Of a DNA stretch of 64,000 bases, positions 22,444-32,997 are shown in pieces. The translations under genes were made by a program, and so were the position numbers. The notes beneath the pieces were generated by a model. That model was not told where the DNA came from, made no database searches, and saw only the letters and a list, made by a program, of their open reading frames with translations. The stretch comes from Breviolum minutum Mf 1.05b.01 (Eukaryota; Sar; Dinophyceae; Suessiales; Symbiodiniaceae). The DNA lies in assembly GCA_000507305.1 (NCBI GenBank), contig DF240743.1, forward strand, positions 39,768 to 103,767, given 5' to 3'. Position 1 is the stretch's first letter. Every line of letters starts with the position of its first letter.

Positions 22444-22650
22444 TTAGGCAATGATTTGCAGAATTCCTGTAAATTCCAGAAGGTTTCCTCTATACCATGT
22501 TCCATTTGGAGTTCTCGAAGGTTCTCTTTCATGTTTTTCCGCGCATCCTAAATACATGTTGAAAAGCTTTCTCAGCGTGATGCTTTCCGATTCGCGGATT
22601 TGGAGGAGTTTTGGAAGAGAACAGACTTGATTTGCAGAAGTCGAAAACAT
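22444..22650 (-). CDS. Candidate terminal exon, start approximate
   Basis: Reads LLQIRESESITLRKLFNMYL, GCAEKHEREPSRTPNGTWYR to TAA. A second minus frame ending at 22529 also looks coding. Confidence 0.33.
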   Translation of the reverse strand: MFSTSANQVCSLPKLLQIRESESITLRKLFNMYLGCAEKHEREPSRTPNGTWYRGNLLEFTGILQIIA

Positions 22651-22936
22651 CAGATATATATATATATAATATATAAAGGATAAAGAAAAAACGAAAAAGA
22701 TGCCAGTTCTGCAATACTGCCTTGTCAAGACGGCAAAGGGCAACTAGCCAAATTCACCTGGTTTGAATACCAAAGATCAATTTGCCTGCCCAAACAGCTA
22801 AGCAAGTTGTCACTCCCTGAGAGCTACAGTTTTTTGTCCTGGAGTAGGCATTTCAGCAATGGCAGCTCAAAGACTGACGTGAACAAGTCACACCTCGCAA
22901 TGCCTTAACTCTGCCCGGTCGTGCCACATGGCTACG

Positions 22937-22991
22937 CACTCGAGCTCAACCTGCCTGGCTCTTTATTGCACAGGCAGGTTGAGCTCGAGTG
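22937..22991. repeat. Perfect 21-bp hairpin
   Basis: Left arm 22937-22957 (starts CACTCGAGCTCAACC) and right arm 22971-22991 are exact reverse complements around a 13-base loop. The arms are much more GC-rich than the surroundings. Confidence 0.9.
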
Positions 22992-22996
22992 TGTTG

Positions 22997-23249
22997 ACGT
23001 GGTACGACTGATCAGAGCCAAGGCTTTGCGAGTTGTTCGACGTTGTTCGCATCAGTCTGCAGCTGTGCCATCGCTGAAATGCCTATTGGACAAAACAACT
23101 GGCTCACAGGGATTGATTACTTTGCTGGCTTTGCAGGTATATTGGTTGCTGGTTTGCCGGAGGTGGCCTCAGGTGAAGTCGATGACTTCACCGGAGGCAT
23201 CCCACTTCCTGGCCCTGGGCTGCCACCGGGTGATGGGCTAGTTGTTTGA
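22997..23249 (+). CDS. Candidate exon through the hairpin cluster
   Basis: Open from just after the 21-bp hairpin: IAEMPIGQNNWLTGIDYFAG, GILVAGLPEVASGEVDDF and GGIPLPGPGLPPGDGLVV. Ala/Gly/Pro-rich. The 9-bp hairpin and the left arm of the 26-bp inverted repeat are inside it, and the right arm lies in the next open frame (LAAQGQEVWDEDPSG). Confidence 0.38.
23172..23192. repeat. 9-bp hairpin with a three-base loop
   Basis: GGTGAAGTC, gat, GACTTCACC. It lies 180 bases after the 21-bp hairpin and just before the left arm of the next inverted repeat. Confidence 0.85.
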
Positions 23250-23316
23250 TATCGATGAATCTTGTCATGGTGGTGCAGAAACTGGCTTGGCAGCCCAGGG
23301 CCAGGAAGTGTGGGAT
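23199..23316. repeat. 26-bp near-perfect inverted repeat
   Basis: Left arm 23199-23224 (contains CCTGGCCCTGGGCTGCC) and right arm 23289-23316 match as reverse complements with one two-base insertion, around a 64-base spacer. Confidence 0.85.
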
Positions 23317-23497
23317 GAAGACCCGTCCGGCAGACCAGAGAAGAAAGAGAGACCTCAGAGCAGAATCAAACAACAAGAAACAGAGAAACAAACGATCACC
23401 TCAAACCAGTTTTGTGGGAAATTTCAAATCTGACCGTTTTCTTCCAAAGCTGTGGGATCGCATCGTTTCAGCTGTGGCAAATCCACCAATCAAATGA
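23246..23497 (+). CDS. Candidate coding stretch, frame uncertain
   Basis: The end reads FKSDRFLPKLWDRIVSAVAN then PPIK and TGA. Upstream, two frames compete: a basic one and an acidic one (SCHGGAETGLAAQGQEVWDE). Confidence 0.33.
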   Translation: MISMNLVMVVQKLAWQPRARKCGMKTRPADQRRKRDLRAESNNKKQRNKRSPQTSFVGNFKSDRFLPKLWDRIVSAVANPPIK

Positions 23498-23723
23498 GAA
23501 GTTCGCACCGGACGATTTGCATATCCATTTGCTGGTGTTAAATTGGAGGTTTCCAAGGAAACCATGGTGGCTCCCCCATACATGCGTATTTTTTTGTTTG
23601 CTCAGAATTTGATCTTGTTTCAAGTCACGTGGCATTGTATTCAGCACTGTGTGTGGTAGATCTAAGAGATGTTTGTTTTTGTAGTGCTTAGGTTGGTTAG
23701 CTAGGAAGATAGGTAGTTTCATA

Positions 23724-23785
23724 TACACCCCCGAAAACCAACCGGGGGTATTCTCAGGTTCCATCTGTTTGTTTTCGGGGGTGTA
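23724..23785. repeat. 15-bp perfect inverted repeat with CCCCCGAAAAC ends
   Basis: TACACCCCCGAAAAC at 23724-23738 pairs exactly with 23771-23785 around a 32-base loop that contains CAGGTTCCAT. The GTTTTCGGGGGT end recurs elsewhere in the window (see findings). Confidence 0.8.
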
Positions 23786-23788
23786 GGT

Positions 23789-23926
23789 TTATTCATGTTC
23801 ATTCCTACTAAGGATCTCCATCCTATGGATGTCCCGTGACATCACCCCGAAGAATCCACGGAAGGTGTTCGTAGTTTGTCTAAAGATGGACGTTCTCCAC
23901 ACGAAATCACGGGCAAATGAGCAACT
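23789..23926 (-). CDS. Candidate terminal exon
   Basis: CCACTCAG acceptor, then FARDFVWRTSIFRQTTNTFR and GVMSRDIHRMEILSRNEHE to TAA. Confidence 0.38.
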   Translation of the reverse strand, partial: SCSFARDFVWRTSIFRQTTNTFRGFFGVMSRDIHRMEILSRNEHE

Positions 23927-24226
23927 GAGTGGAGGGTTTGAACACGGGCTAATAGTTACAAGGAATCCATAGAAATTCATCTTGTCTTTGGGCCTCTTAA
24001 AATGTCCATGGGATTCAAATTATACTGCAGATGAATGATGATGAATTCGTATGTACTTTGCCGCAATTAATTCACGTGCTTATCCATTGAGAATTGATTT
24101 CATCATACACCTAGACTAGAAATTGTAAAAAACATTTTTTGTCCAAACGCAAATATCAACAGCGTGCGGTTGTGCCTGCCAAAAAATACAGCTTTTTTTT
24201 CTTATGGGATGGAGCGAATTTCTTAC

Positions 24227-24336
24227 CATGTCAAGTCGATTGGCCTGAAGCAGAATGCCAAAGTAGCTGTGTGCTGATGACAGGTTGATGCCATGAACCC
24301 AAATGAGAAAATGAGCGACATAAGTGTTGTTTCCAC
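24227..24336 (-). CDS. Candidate exon
   Basis: TTGTAAG|GT acceptor, 36 codons (NNTYVAHFLIWVHGINLSSA, HSYFGILLQANRLDM), ATG|GTAAGA consensus donor. All three frames are partly open, but this one alone agrees with both splice sites. Confidence 0.4.
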
Positions 24337-24719
24337 CTTACAATTGTCACATTCATATTGGAATTTCCGAATATCCTTTGTATGATGCTGATGTTAGCTG
24401 TGGGATGTTTCAAAGCATATGTTCAATGGTTCTCCAATTTTCAAGTTCACAAGTCCCACTTTGAGTGGACCAGTTCCATGATAAGGATCACAGAGGGGTG
24501 GTTTTGGAAACATATGTTCCAAGCTTTAGTGTAAGTTAGCGACTATACTCTCATGTACATTCAGCAGATCTATTCCCGCAATTAAATTTTCAAAAAGGAG
24601 GTGGGTCAAAGAAACAACACTGTTATCAAAGGAAAACACAAATGATGAAGATAATGTTGCCTTCTTGAATACTAAAGATTTCGAGAGTACTGGAGCAGGA
24701 TGTAGACTAGGCGGCGTTT

Positions 24720-25110
24720 TTAAATGTGTTTTATTACCCCTACTTGGGGAAATGATCCAATTTGACAGTTGATTTCAATTTGGGTTGAATCAGTTGTCAC
24801 TAAAGTATCCATCTTGGGAGGAATCAAACACTGCAAACGTACGGTAAATTTGCGTGATTTGCCCATAGTAGGTGCATTGTTTGGGTTGGTAGTTGGTAAT
24901 TCAATTGTGACCCTCTTTGAAACCACCAGAGAGTTGAAGTGTTTTGCTTATTTTCGTCATAGAAATGCCTGCATGTAGCAAAGGGTTACCACGTCGGTAG
25001 CCACCAACATTCCAAACCCTGCAGCTTTTCTGCTGTACATATCCGGCAATTGCGTCTTGGTGTGTCCCAAAGGTGCATGGATTTTGCCCCATATCGAGTT
25101 TTTCTTTCAA
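24720..25110 (-). CDS. Candidate coding region, two adjacent frames
   Basis: 25110-24901 reads MGQNPCTFGTHQDAIAGYVQ and NVGGYRRGNPLLHAGIS. 24926-24720 reads TIELPTTNPNNAPTMGKSRK and LVTTDSTQIEINCQIGSF to TAA. They overlap by 26 bases in different frames, so a splice such as RRG|GTAACC would be needed. Confidence 0.32.
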
Positions 25111-25447
25111 TGTTATACATACATGATAGATGTAAATTTCAATGCATTATGCACCCTGGAATCAACGCACAGAAGGTGCATGTCCTAATTTTGACAGAGT
25201 CTATCAGCAAACAAACAACACGGAAGTCTGTTGTTTCTGGAACTACACAAACCAAACAGCACACAAACGGCGCACCGCTAATTTCGCATCTTAGCTCTCA
25301 TGACACGTACACCCTGCATCCATAGTAGATAACATGGCGTAATTACCGAGATCCTAGCCCGATGCCTTTTGAAAACACCCTGAAACAATGTGGTGCTTAA
25401 GAGGCTAGAACCCGTCGTAATGAAGGGGGAATGGGGGGAGGATTTGG

Positions 25448-25744
25448 ATGGATCTAGTAGATAGATGGTCCCTAGTTTCATTAAAAATAGGATCAATGTA
25501 TGTGGATGTAAGCTTGGAAGTGGCCGTGTTTGAAAGTTGGGGGACTTTCTTGGGGCCCAAAAATCCGTTAAAGTCCATGATTTGTAGAGAGACGCAATTA
25601 AACAGAGATGAGATTGAAACCACCTACTCGTTGTTTTTTGGGGAATGGGTGGCCGGCGTAAAACGTTTTGGTTGGATCCATCGCTATCCTGAAAAAGTTG
25701 TCAAGAAGAGAGCTACCATAGCCTACAAAAGAGTAAAAGTGTGA
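25448..25744 (+). CDS. Candidate open frame, 98 residues
   Basis: ATG to TGA. VDVSLEVAVFESWGTFLGPK, FFGEWVAGVKRFGWIHRYPE, with a basic tail KKRATIAYKRVKV. Confidence 0.38.
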   Translation: MDLVDRWSLVSLKIGSMYVDVSLEVAVFESWGTFLGPKNPLKSMICRETQLNRDEIETTYSLFFGEWVAGVKRFGWIHRYPEKVVKKRATIAYKRVKV

Positions 25745-26095
25745 CTGATAGAATGGTTGACTGGTGTATCAAGACACTGAAGGTCAGCAGGGATGTCGGA
25801 AGTATGATATTCTAGTCTTCTTGGTTTTTTGTTGCATGATATGTTGAAGAGAAGATCAGGACTCCAGGCAGTTTTCTGTTGAAGCAACCCACATTAAGAT
25901 AGACTTGTTTCACTCCGCTTGTCCAGATCTTCAGGATTCCACTGGTGATGAATCTTGGTATCTCAAACAAATCCATCTCATTTTGACCATATAACTTGTA
26001 GCTTATATATACATTTAGTTAGCATTAGTTTATTTGAAAAATAGTAACGAGTAGCTCCAGGAACACGTTTAAACCGTGGGATTCAGGGCAAAAAA

Positions 26096-26356
26096 ATGGT
26101 TTCCAGCTCCGGAATGACAGGCCAAAGACAGGGCGAAGTCTTTTGGCGCAGTTTGATCAGGTGGGGATCTGGGGTATGGTATATAAGGCCTGTATTTCTA
26201 TATAAGTCCAAACTGATCCAAATATCTCCTGGATTTGAGTATGATTGGTGTTTAGGGGGGATATGCACAGTTTATTTAGCGATGAATTATGTTAGTTTTG
26301 AAACCCACGGAGCACATTTGAAGGTGCCCAGGTTCCAAGCAGAGAGGAGAGGATAA
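26096..26356 (+). CDS. Candidate open frame, 86 residues
   Basis: ATG to TAA. The first 22 residues (SSSGMTGQRQGEVFWRSLIR) end at a possible ATCAG|GTGGGG donor, so it may be a first exon. Confidence 0.35.
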   Translation: MVSSSGMTGQRQGEVFWRSLIRWGSGVWYIRPVFLYKSKLIQISPGFEYDWCLGGICTVYLAMNYVSFETHGAHLKVPRFQAERRG

Positions 26357-26391
26357 ATAACGGAAGGGTCGACTCTAAGAGTAGGGTACAT

Positions 26392-26643
26392 ATGCAAAAA
26401 GATTTATGCGACTCCAGGCCATCATTTTTGAAGAACAAATCGAAGTACACCAATACAAATGAACTACATGCTGGTACACAAACCAAACACTGGAAAAACA
26501 CTTCACTTGATCATGTATATTTCCAAATTGAAAATAAGGGACCTCCAAATGAAAACACTTACACCATCTTCCAGAATCCCCGATGGGGATCCAAAGACTT
26601 CCTTGAAAGCCTAGGATTCGTACATCAGATATGTGATATGTGA
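26392..26643 (+). CDS. Candidate open frame, 83 residues
   Basis: ATG to TGA, hydrophilic, Asn/Thr/Lys-rich (KNKSKYTNTNELHAGTQTKH). Confidence 0.33.
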   Translation: MQKDLCDSRPSFLKNKSKYTNTNELHAGTQTKHWKNTSLDHVYFQIENKGPPNENTYTIFQNPRWGSKDFLESLGFVHQICDM

Positions 26644-26860
26644 GCTTGAAACCATCATCCGAAACACCACAGGCGACGATGTCATGGGATAACGCCAGGC
26701 GCTGGGAGTGATCAAAACAACATCGACAGATTTGTTAGTGGCTGAAACGTAATAGGCTGAGGGTTGCTAGATTCTTTTTATGATGTATAGGGATTTATAT
26801 GGAGTTGATGTTCCTCAAAATCTTTAAATATAGAGTGTTTTTCTTGCTTTTATAAGCTTT

Positions 26861-27131
26861 TTGTGTTTTTGTTGTTCAATCTTCCATGGTTTGGATATGT
26901 CGTATCCCTCAGATCCATACCCATTTGTGTGCCAGGCGGGCCACGTGAGGCGCATCTATGTGTGGTGGGGTGCAGGACTTGAACCAACTTGGAGTTACAA
27001 TGGAACTGTGATATATCCAAGTTATGATATAGTTCTCTGTATTTCAATATAGAATTGTAAATATTGTAACTTGAATTTCCCCCGCCCCAAAACCAAGATG
27101 TCCCTTGAAAATTGATGGTTGGAAGATACAA
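26861..27131. other. Coding-like pocket, strand unresolved
   Basis: Plus: SYPSDPYPFVCQAGHVRRIY. Minus: HPTTHRCASRGPPGTQMGMD. Both frames are open over the same GC-rich core. Confidence 0.28.
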
Positions 27132-27153
27132 AATTCTTTCGGGGCTCGACCTC

Positions 27154-27187
27154 TTTTCAGGGGCTATGTTAGTTTTCGGGGCAGTAC
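27154..27187 (+). repeat. Dispersed repeat end (TTTTCAGGGGCTATGTT family)
   Basis: TTTTCAGGGGCTATGTT followed two bases later by TTTTCGGGGCAGTAC. Same block order as at 33073 and 61882. Confidence 0.6.
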
Positions 27188-27221
27188 TCCATTTTGTTGA
27201 AATATATCGTAATCAATTATA

Positions 27222-27419
27222 TTATGTAGAGTATCTAACTTGTCTAAAGTTCTGATTTAAGACACCAGTGTGATGCTTGCAGAGTACATGATGGCCGAGA
27301 CACAAACCACAAGTGTGCCATGTCCAATCTTGAACGGATTCAGCCTTGATCACCATCGCAACTGAAGCATTGAAAACCGCCGGCCAGGCAACTGAATGGT
27401 AATCCTCAGGTGGCAAATC
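27222..27419 (-). CDS. Candidate terminal exon
   Basis: ACTTTCAG|GAT acceptor opens 65 codons to TAA: DLPPEDYHSVAWPAVFNASV, AMVIKAESVQDWTWHTCG, LGHHVLCKHH. Several Cys/His residues cluster in the middle, but spacing fits no zinc motif I know. Confidence 0.42.
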   Translation of the reverse strand, partial: DLPPEDYHSVAWPAVFNASVAMVIKAESVQDWTWHTCGLCLGHHVLCKHHTGVLNQNFRQVRYST

Positions 27420-27680
27420 CTGAAAGTAGATTCGTAGGATTGGCTCGGTCTAAATTCTCGTGGATGTCACCATTTTTCTTTCTTACTGAATCTTGGCAGT
27501 TTTAAGATGTTTCTAGCTACCAAACCGACCCCCCCAAAAAAAACCTCGGCTACTCAGATACTAGGGCCAGGGGAATCCCCCCACCCTCAACCATTGGCAA
27601 ACGTCAATCATTCAGAATTGCAGAGTTCAGGTTCTTTGTTATCCTGGGTTTCAAAGCACACTTGCTATGCTGGACCATAG

Positions 27681-27884
27681 GTGTACACGGTGTCAGCCAA
27701 TTTGCTGCGTCAGCCGTCCCTCGGAAAAACTTGTGGGGTGACAGGCGGATGGCGTTTTCTGAACTGTGAGGATATTAGCCAACAACCAACAGCCCACCAC
27801 CACCTCCAGCACCACCACGACCCCACCAGCAACAACAACAACAACAAGAACAAGAAGTTTGGTCCTGCTGAATTCGGTTTGTGA
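27681..27884 (+). CDS. Candidate terminal exon with His and Asn runs
   Basis: CCATAG|GTG acceptor, then RQPSLGKTCGVTGGWRFLNC, a His-rich segment (HHHLQHHHD), Asn5 and KNKKFGPAEFGL to TGA. Confidence 0.4.
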   Translation: MYTVSANLLRQPSLGKTCGVTGGWRFLNCEDISQQPTAHHHLQHHHDPTSNNNNNKNKKFGPAEFGL

Positions 27885-28119
27885 TCAAGATGCCGGACAA
27901 AACCAGCTAATCAAACCTTTCATTCAAACCAGAGAGTCCTTTCAAATATAGTTGTTGTTCTGATTCTAGTTTTATTGCTGATTACTCGCGTCCTTTGTTT
28001 CTTTCAAGGCAGTTTGTTTAGAACAAATTTACAGTATCTAATTTGCAGTTGCATGCTGATACCTTTTTTGTTTGTTTGCTGTTTGCCTCTTAAACACCAT
28101 TCACATTAATTCATTGCAG

Positions 28120-28899
28120 ATTCATGAAGTTATGTCGAGGTGGACCGACTCTTTGAGTCCAACCAAAAAATCTAGCGATATCGTTTTCCTACTGTGGTTG
28201 GTAAGAGGATCTAATGGGTCATCATCTATTTGTCCTACAAAATTCCCTGACCACTTTGCAACTTCTAGGGGTATAAGTATGGGTTAGATTTACATCATTT
28301 ATATGACAAACAGTTTCAACTATGTACTGCAATTCCGTGCTTGGTTTCGGATTTGACTTGCAATGGTCCCAACTTCATAGCCACAGAGGACTATTGAAAC
28401 CACATAACAAGCAAGCTCCATAGGAGGTAGAAATACTGCTAACCGGTTCATAGGTAGTTTATCCCACAATTTGCAGGTTTTTACGCATGCCAGGTGTTGA
28501 ATCAATAGTAGTGAGTGGTGATAGATTTTTTAATCCTATAAGAAACCAGATGGAAAACATGGAACAGTTTGACAGGTGTTCGATACCTTTGACAAAAGCT
28601 GTCACAAAAAGGAGGACAAGATGTGTTCCAAAAAGAATCCGCTCCAGGATCAACTTGAATCAATTGATGGAAAAAGTTTCCGCGAAGAGCAAGACCACCT
28701 TGAAGATGTTTCAAGGGAAGGTGTGCCGACTTTGTTGGGGTGGGACGTCTTCCGGTGGGTATTGTCTTCCCAAGATCCTGAAGAAATGGACAGCTCCAGA
28801 GTTGACAAAGGGGGCAGATGTATCATGGATGATATTTGTCCGTTGAAGTTTTTGTCGAAAAGTCTGAGTGGTTTGAAGGGGTTTGGCAATCCATGGTAA
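28120..28899 (+). CDS. Predicted two-exon coding segment of unknown function
   Basis: Exon 28120-28200 has a TTCATTGCAG acceptor, 27 codons (SRWTDSLSPTKKSSDIVFLL) and a TTG|GTAAGA consensus donor. Exon 28648-28899 follows CTCCAG|GAT with DQLESIDGKSFREEQDHLED, PTLLGWDVFRWVLSSQDPEE and a stop TAA after 83 codons. Both junctions are phase 0. A competing plus-strand frame from 28487 stays open for 119 codons, so exon 2 may be misassigned. The 5' end is not found. Confidence 0.42.
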
Positions 28900-29154
28900 T
28901 CCCTTATCTAGTTACGAAGATTTTGTAATTTGCCTGAGTTCGATTGATTTGAAGGTGTTTCAGCTTGGCAGCTCAACATATTTGTTACGCTGCTTGTAGA
29001 CCATGTGCTACAGTACTTGGTTGCGTAGCTGGTACAGTATCTGAGTTCCTGAAAAATGTATTTTGGAACTTTTTCAAATGGAATATGGTTGTTGCACCAG
29101 GGTATGAGGAGTAGGTTTGATATCACTGTGGGCCATAGACCTGGTCTATAAGAA

Positions 29155-29714
29155 TTATTTTCCACAAGTTTCTACCAATCTCTGATGACAAGTCTGACCG
29201 AAAAGGTTGTCAAACTTCTTGGAACATTCTTTTTCTATGCCCCAGTGTACTCCAAGTTGCTTCCATCCCAATCGCTTCCATGCCAGTGTTGCAGCTGAAA
29301 ATCTATCAACTCGGCACCTGAAACATATCTTATGTGACTCACAGAATGAAATATGTCCATGTATTTCCTGCGCAATTCCTAGGTCCTTTTTTTGAGCTAT
29401 GGACAGTACGTAAGGATCCTGCCATCCGGGCATGTTTCGTGGAGACCTTGGACCCCTTTGATTCGATTCCATCCGGGATGAGGTCTTTTGCTGTCGTGGT
29501 CCTGAAGGTGGACATGACGACAGCGTGGCAGTGTTTCTAGCCGAGGGCTGTGTGGTTTGCTGGCATACATCGGAGAAGCAGAGGACGGGACCCCGACTCG
29601 GAGTGGTTGAGAACTACTAGTGGTGCAGTTGATGTCAGTTGGAGATAGCCAAAACTCGGCTGTTTTAGTTGGAACAAGATGTTGTCGAAGGTAGGTAGAA
29701 GATTTATATGGCAT
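29155..29714 (-). CDS. Candidate coding region, two overlapping frames
   Basis: ATG at 29714 opens 105 codons (TAEFWLSPTDINCTTSSSQP, PRCRHVHLQDHDSKRPHPGW). A second frame from 29472 continues 105 codons (ATLAWKRLGWKQLGVHWGIE) to TAA at 29155. The overlap is 76 bases, so a splice or frameshift would join them. Confidence 0.38.
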
Positions 29715-29935
29715 ACATTTTATGAGGTATGGTTTTCAGTTTTCACGTAGTCCATTCACACTACAATAGGTATTGTATGTCATGCTGTTGTTTCGGATAC
29801 TGGGTTTCATGCTTAACGCGAAGCAACAGGCTAAAATCCACAACCACTCCTGACTCATGCACTGATCATGCCTTGAAAGAAGCATAGGTTTTGACCCTTT
29901 AAAGGGGGACATCATTGCAAAATTTTCCTGAAGCA

Positions 29936-30049
29936 ATGCAGCTTTTCATTGGCCTCTTGTTGGGTCTTGCCATAGGAAACCGTTGCCTTCACGGGGAGTC
30001 TGCTCCATGCGGACGCGAAATAATAAATCAGCATTTCGTTTGCCAGTAG
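29936..30049 (+). CDS. Candidate first exon with signal peptide
   Basis: ATG then LFIGLLLGLAIGNRCLHGE, a plausible signal peptide, followed by Cys-containing SAPCGREIINQHFVC. TAG ends it at 30049 unless it is spliced. The next 30.1-30.3 kb stretch has three open frames, one Cys/Gly-rich. Confidence 0.33.
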   Translation: MQLFIGLLLGLAIGNRCLHGESAPCGREIINQHFVCQ

Positions 30050-30705
30050 GGGATCTCCTATAATCGTCCTATGAATCAAAACCTTTCTTTATGTATCTTT
30101 ATGTACTTTTCATCTCAGTGCAAGTCTCTAAACCACAATTCCTTCGAGTGGACATCCAAAATAATGATCGCGTTGCAACCGCAGGAAGGCCTTGCTGGAA
30201 ATTGCAGATGATTGTCCTGCAGGCCCCAAAAAACGTGGTTTTGGATATGGCCGCAATAGCACCTTGGATTGCATCTACAAAGAGAACAGTCCAGCACCGG
30301 GGGACTAGCATTGGCCATTGAGAAACGATGGTTGAAAGGTATGAATCCCCCAGTTCTATCAGTTCGGGGGGTACTTTGACCAAGGAAATTAGACGAGAAA
30401 CACCAGGTTCTATCAGGAAATAAAGATTCTAAGGTGGCCTTATTTGAAACTCGATGCCATTGAATTTGTCATGAATCCTGACTGATCGAAGAAAACAGGT
30501 TCTATCATCCTTCTGCTTTGTCACACACTGCACATGTTTCTCCCCAAGAGATGTACAGTCCTTCAATGCCTTTCCATATTGTTTCTTGTGTGTTTTGTCA
30601 TCCACCCAACCAACCAAGCAATTGGGAGTATCAGTTTGCTTTCAAGAGGCAATGTTGGTCAATTTATATCTATTTTGATGTCGGGTGATTCTGATTTCCA
30701 TCGGT

Positions 30706-31047
30706 CTAAGGGTTGGCAGCACTTGAGATGTCTAGTGAGTTATAATGAATTATAGGGTCTGTGATTTGACCACAACAGTGGGTTGCAACTACAAGACATG
30801 GTTGGAATCCCCATGTCAGCGAGTTCAACATGTTTCTCCGTGTTGCAGGTGCCATGTTTTTTAGATATGAAACTCCGTCAGTTTTTGGTGCTTGAAGCAT
30901 CGCCGAAAACTGCTGCCCAAGACTACTCCAACTCGCTGCAAATGATGGTATAGTGGTGGTATATTTGACCGCTGTCTGCTTGAGCGACATTTCCCTTGTA
31001 GGAAAATCCCTGTCATTTGGCCGTCCCTGGACGATCAGTTTCGGCAT
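30706..31047 (-). CDS. Candidate small protein, 113 residues
   Basis: ATG to stop in one exon: MPKLIVQGRPNDRDFPTREM, SFAASWSSLGQQFSAMLQAP, KNMAPATRRNMLNSLTWGF. Good codon composition and one of the longer complete frames. Family unknown. Confidence 0.42.
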   Translation of the reverse strand: MPKLIVQGRPNDRDFPTREMSLKQTAVKYTTTIPSFAASWSSLGQQFSAMLQAPKTDGVSYLKNMAPATRRNMLNSLTWGFQPCLVVATHCCGQITDPIIHYNSLDISSAANP

Positions 31048-31122
31048 TTTATATTATGTTTGGGTTGTTTTTTGGTTCCATTGTTTTAGGGTGTCGACCA
31101 GTCTCATGTATATTAATGTTTC

Positions 31123-31356
31123 TTAGGTGTGTGCAAAAAGTAGTTGAAGTGACACAAACAAACATTTCCATGTCATATTCCAAGTATACCGGCAGTATAC
31201 CGGGTAACATCTACTTTCCTTCTTGATATCTACCGGCCGTTTCTGTGGCTGCTTTTCTTGGGCACCTACCGTTGCATCGCGTGGATGAGGCTCCTTAGAA
31301 CTCTTTGCTTTGAGCCGCGAGGGAGGCAACGAGGCACTGGTGGCAAGTCCAACCAT
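31123..31356 (-). CDS. Candidate open frame, 77 residues
   Basis: ATG then LPPSRLKAKSSKEPHPRDAT and QEKQPQKRPVDIKKE. Basic and disordered. Separated by 75 bases from the frame 30706-31047 on the same strand. Confidence 0.36.
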   Translation of the reverse strand: MVGLATSASLPPSRLKAKSSKEPHPRDATVGAQEKQPQKRPVDIKKESRCYPVYCRYTWNMTWKCLFVSLQLLFAHT

Positions 31357-31452
31357 GGGATTGGAATACTCTCACATTCAATGGGTTTCAATTAAGATAT
31401 ATTAAAGACGTACTAAATACGTCCAGTTTTCGCTGTCTTGTTTTGGTATTTT

Positions 31453-31998
31453 TTAAAAATGAAACGTCATGGAAGTGTTTGGGAGTGTTTTTTTTGGGAA
31501 GCTTTCCCACGGTTGTGTGGGAAGAAGATCCATTTTGATAGAAAGATCGTTCTCAGACCTGGTCAAGGTTTGGAAAGGGGTCCCGTGACAGAAGGGTCGA
31601 GGAGTCAGAGGAGTCAAGATGTTTGAAGCCAACCCGAAACCAGCAAAACAACGAAACCTTTTGAAGGGAGTAGTCTCAAAGTTTTGGACATCAAGAGAAC
31701 CTACCCAAATCACAGAGACTTTCCTTGAAAATTGTGAGATTCTGGGATGAAATGTGGTCCAATATAGGCTATGACTTGTGTGGCTGTCTTGGAATCCTCG
31801 TTGTTTCCACATTCTGCTCTTCCAGGAGACACATGCGAATATACAAGCAGTGCTGCTTGACATTTCATTCGAAGTGTGTAATTCCAACATTTTTTTTTCG
31901 GCGTTGCCAATCATTGCTAGTTGTGTCCACCGCAAAGAATTATGGGTTACTAGGAGGGACATCTCCAGCATCCAAAGAACATATTCTGTTTCATTCAT
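31453..31998 (-). CDS. Candidate open frame, 181 residues
   Basis: Second longest minus-strand frame in practice, ATG to stop. It contains SWKSRMWKQRGFQDSHTSHS and SNILTPLTPRPFCHGTPFQT. The amino-acid order is not convincing throughout, so it may join exon and intron. Confidence 0.33.
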   Translation of the reverse strand: MNETEYVLWMLEMSLLVTHNSLRWTQLAMIGNAEKKMLELHTSNEMSSSTACIFACVSWKSRMWKQRGFQDSHTSHSLYWTTFHPRISQFSRKVSVIWVGSLDVQNFETTPFKRFRCFAGFGLASNILTPLTPRPFCHGTPFQTLTRSENDLSIKMDLLPTQPWESFPKKTLPNTSMTFHF

Positions 31999-32825
31999 TT
32001 ATTATGGGGTGAAGTTTATTGGTTGATCATCATAGTTTACGTAAACTTAGTCGTAGATGTTGTGTCATATGGATGTCAGGTTTGAAGCAAGCATTGCTGC
32101 AAACAATTGAAATATTGAAGTGGATTGTTTGACTCATTGCAATTCATATCAATTCATATTGTATGAATTGGAATTTGTTCGAACAGACCTCTTGCTCCAT
32201 TGAGTGTACGGGGCCACAAGTTCGACTTTTGGCTTTTGGATCGGAAATTTAATGGGTCCAAGCCTGTCCAGCGTTGAATCAATACAGAATCATTTTGTTT
32301 GTTTACTCATTGTATTTTGCACTGCTTTTGGGTAGGTACTCGTATGATTACAAATAAAACCGCAATACAGCTTCAATGTATCTTATCATTTGACAACATT
32401 TTGACAACACCTTTCAAGATTCCAGCGTACTTGTGTCCGGCCTTTTCACCGCCTGTCCCCTCTGCCAACGCCAGATCTCTGAAACGTTGGTCTTTGGCAA
32501 TTGCGACCCAGGCAAACGTGTGACCATTCGGCAGACCGGGGAATTATGACGTGATGCGGCCAAAAGCAACCCTGGGAAAAGTGATACTTTGTATAGTGCA
32601 TGTTGGGACTATGGGAACGTGTACTGCGTTTAAGGTGTTTTTGTTTTTGCCAGGGTAGTGCATTTGTATGCATTTGCATGATGTGAAAAGATTGTACTTT
32701 TTTCACATATTCATATCTATTTGATCTATTGCATGTTCTACATGACGTCTGTGTTAGTTTCGCCGTTTTCTGGTGAGTATCATGCCAAGTAGGCTATAAA
32801 AAAGTATTGCCTTCCTCAAGCAGCA

Positions 32826-32997
32826 TCAATCTGTGGTTGTTTGACATTCTTTGCGAGAAGATCAGGCTGTCTCAAAATCGGAGACCCTGCAAATGCAATG
32901 AAAAGGGTGATTCAATCTGTGGTTGTTTGACATTCTTTGCGAGAAGATCAGGCTGTCTCAAAATCGGAGACCCTGCAAATGCAATGAAAAGGGTGAT
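32826..32997. repeat. Perfect 86-bp tandem duplication
   Basis: 32826-32911 is repeated base for base at 32912-32997. Because 86 is not a multiple of three, any frame read through it shifts at the junction. The lack of divergence points to a recent event or an assembly artefact. Confidence 0.92.
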
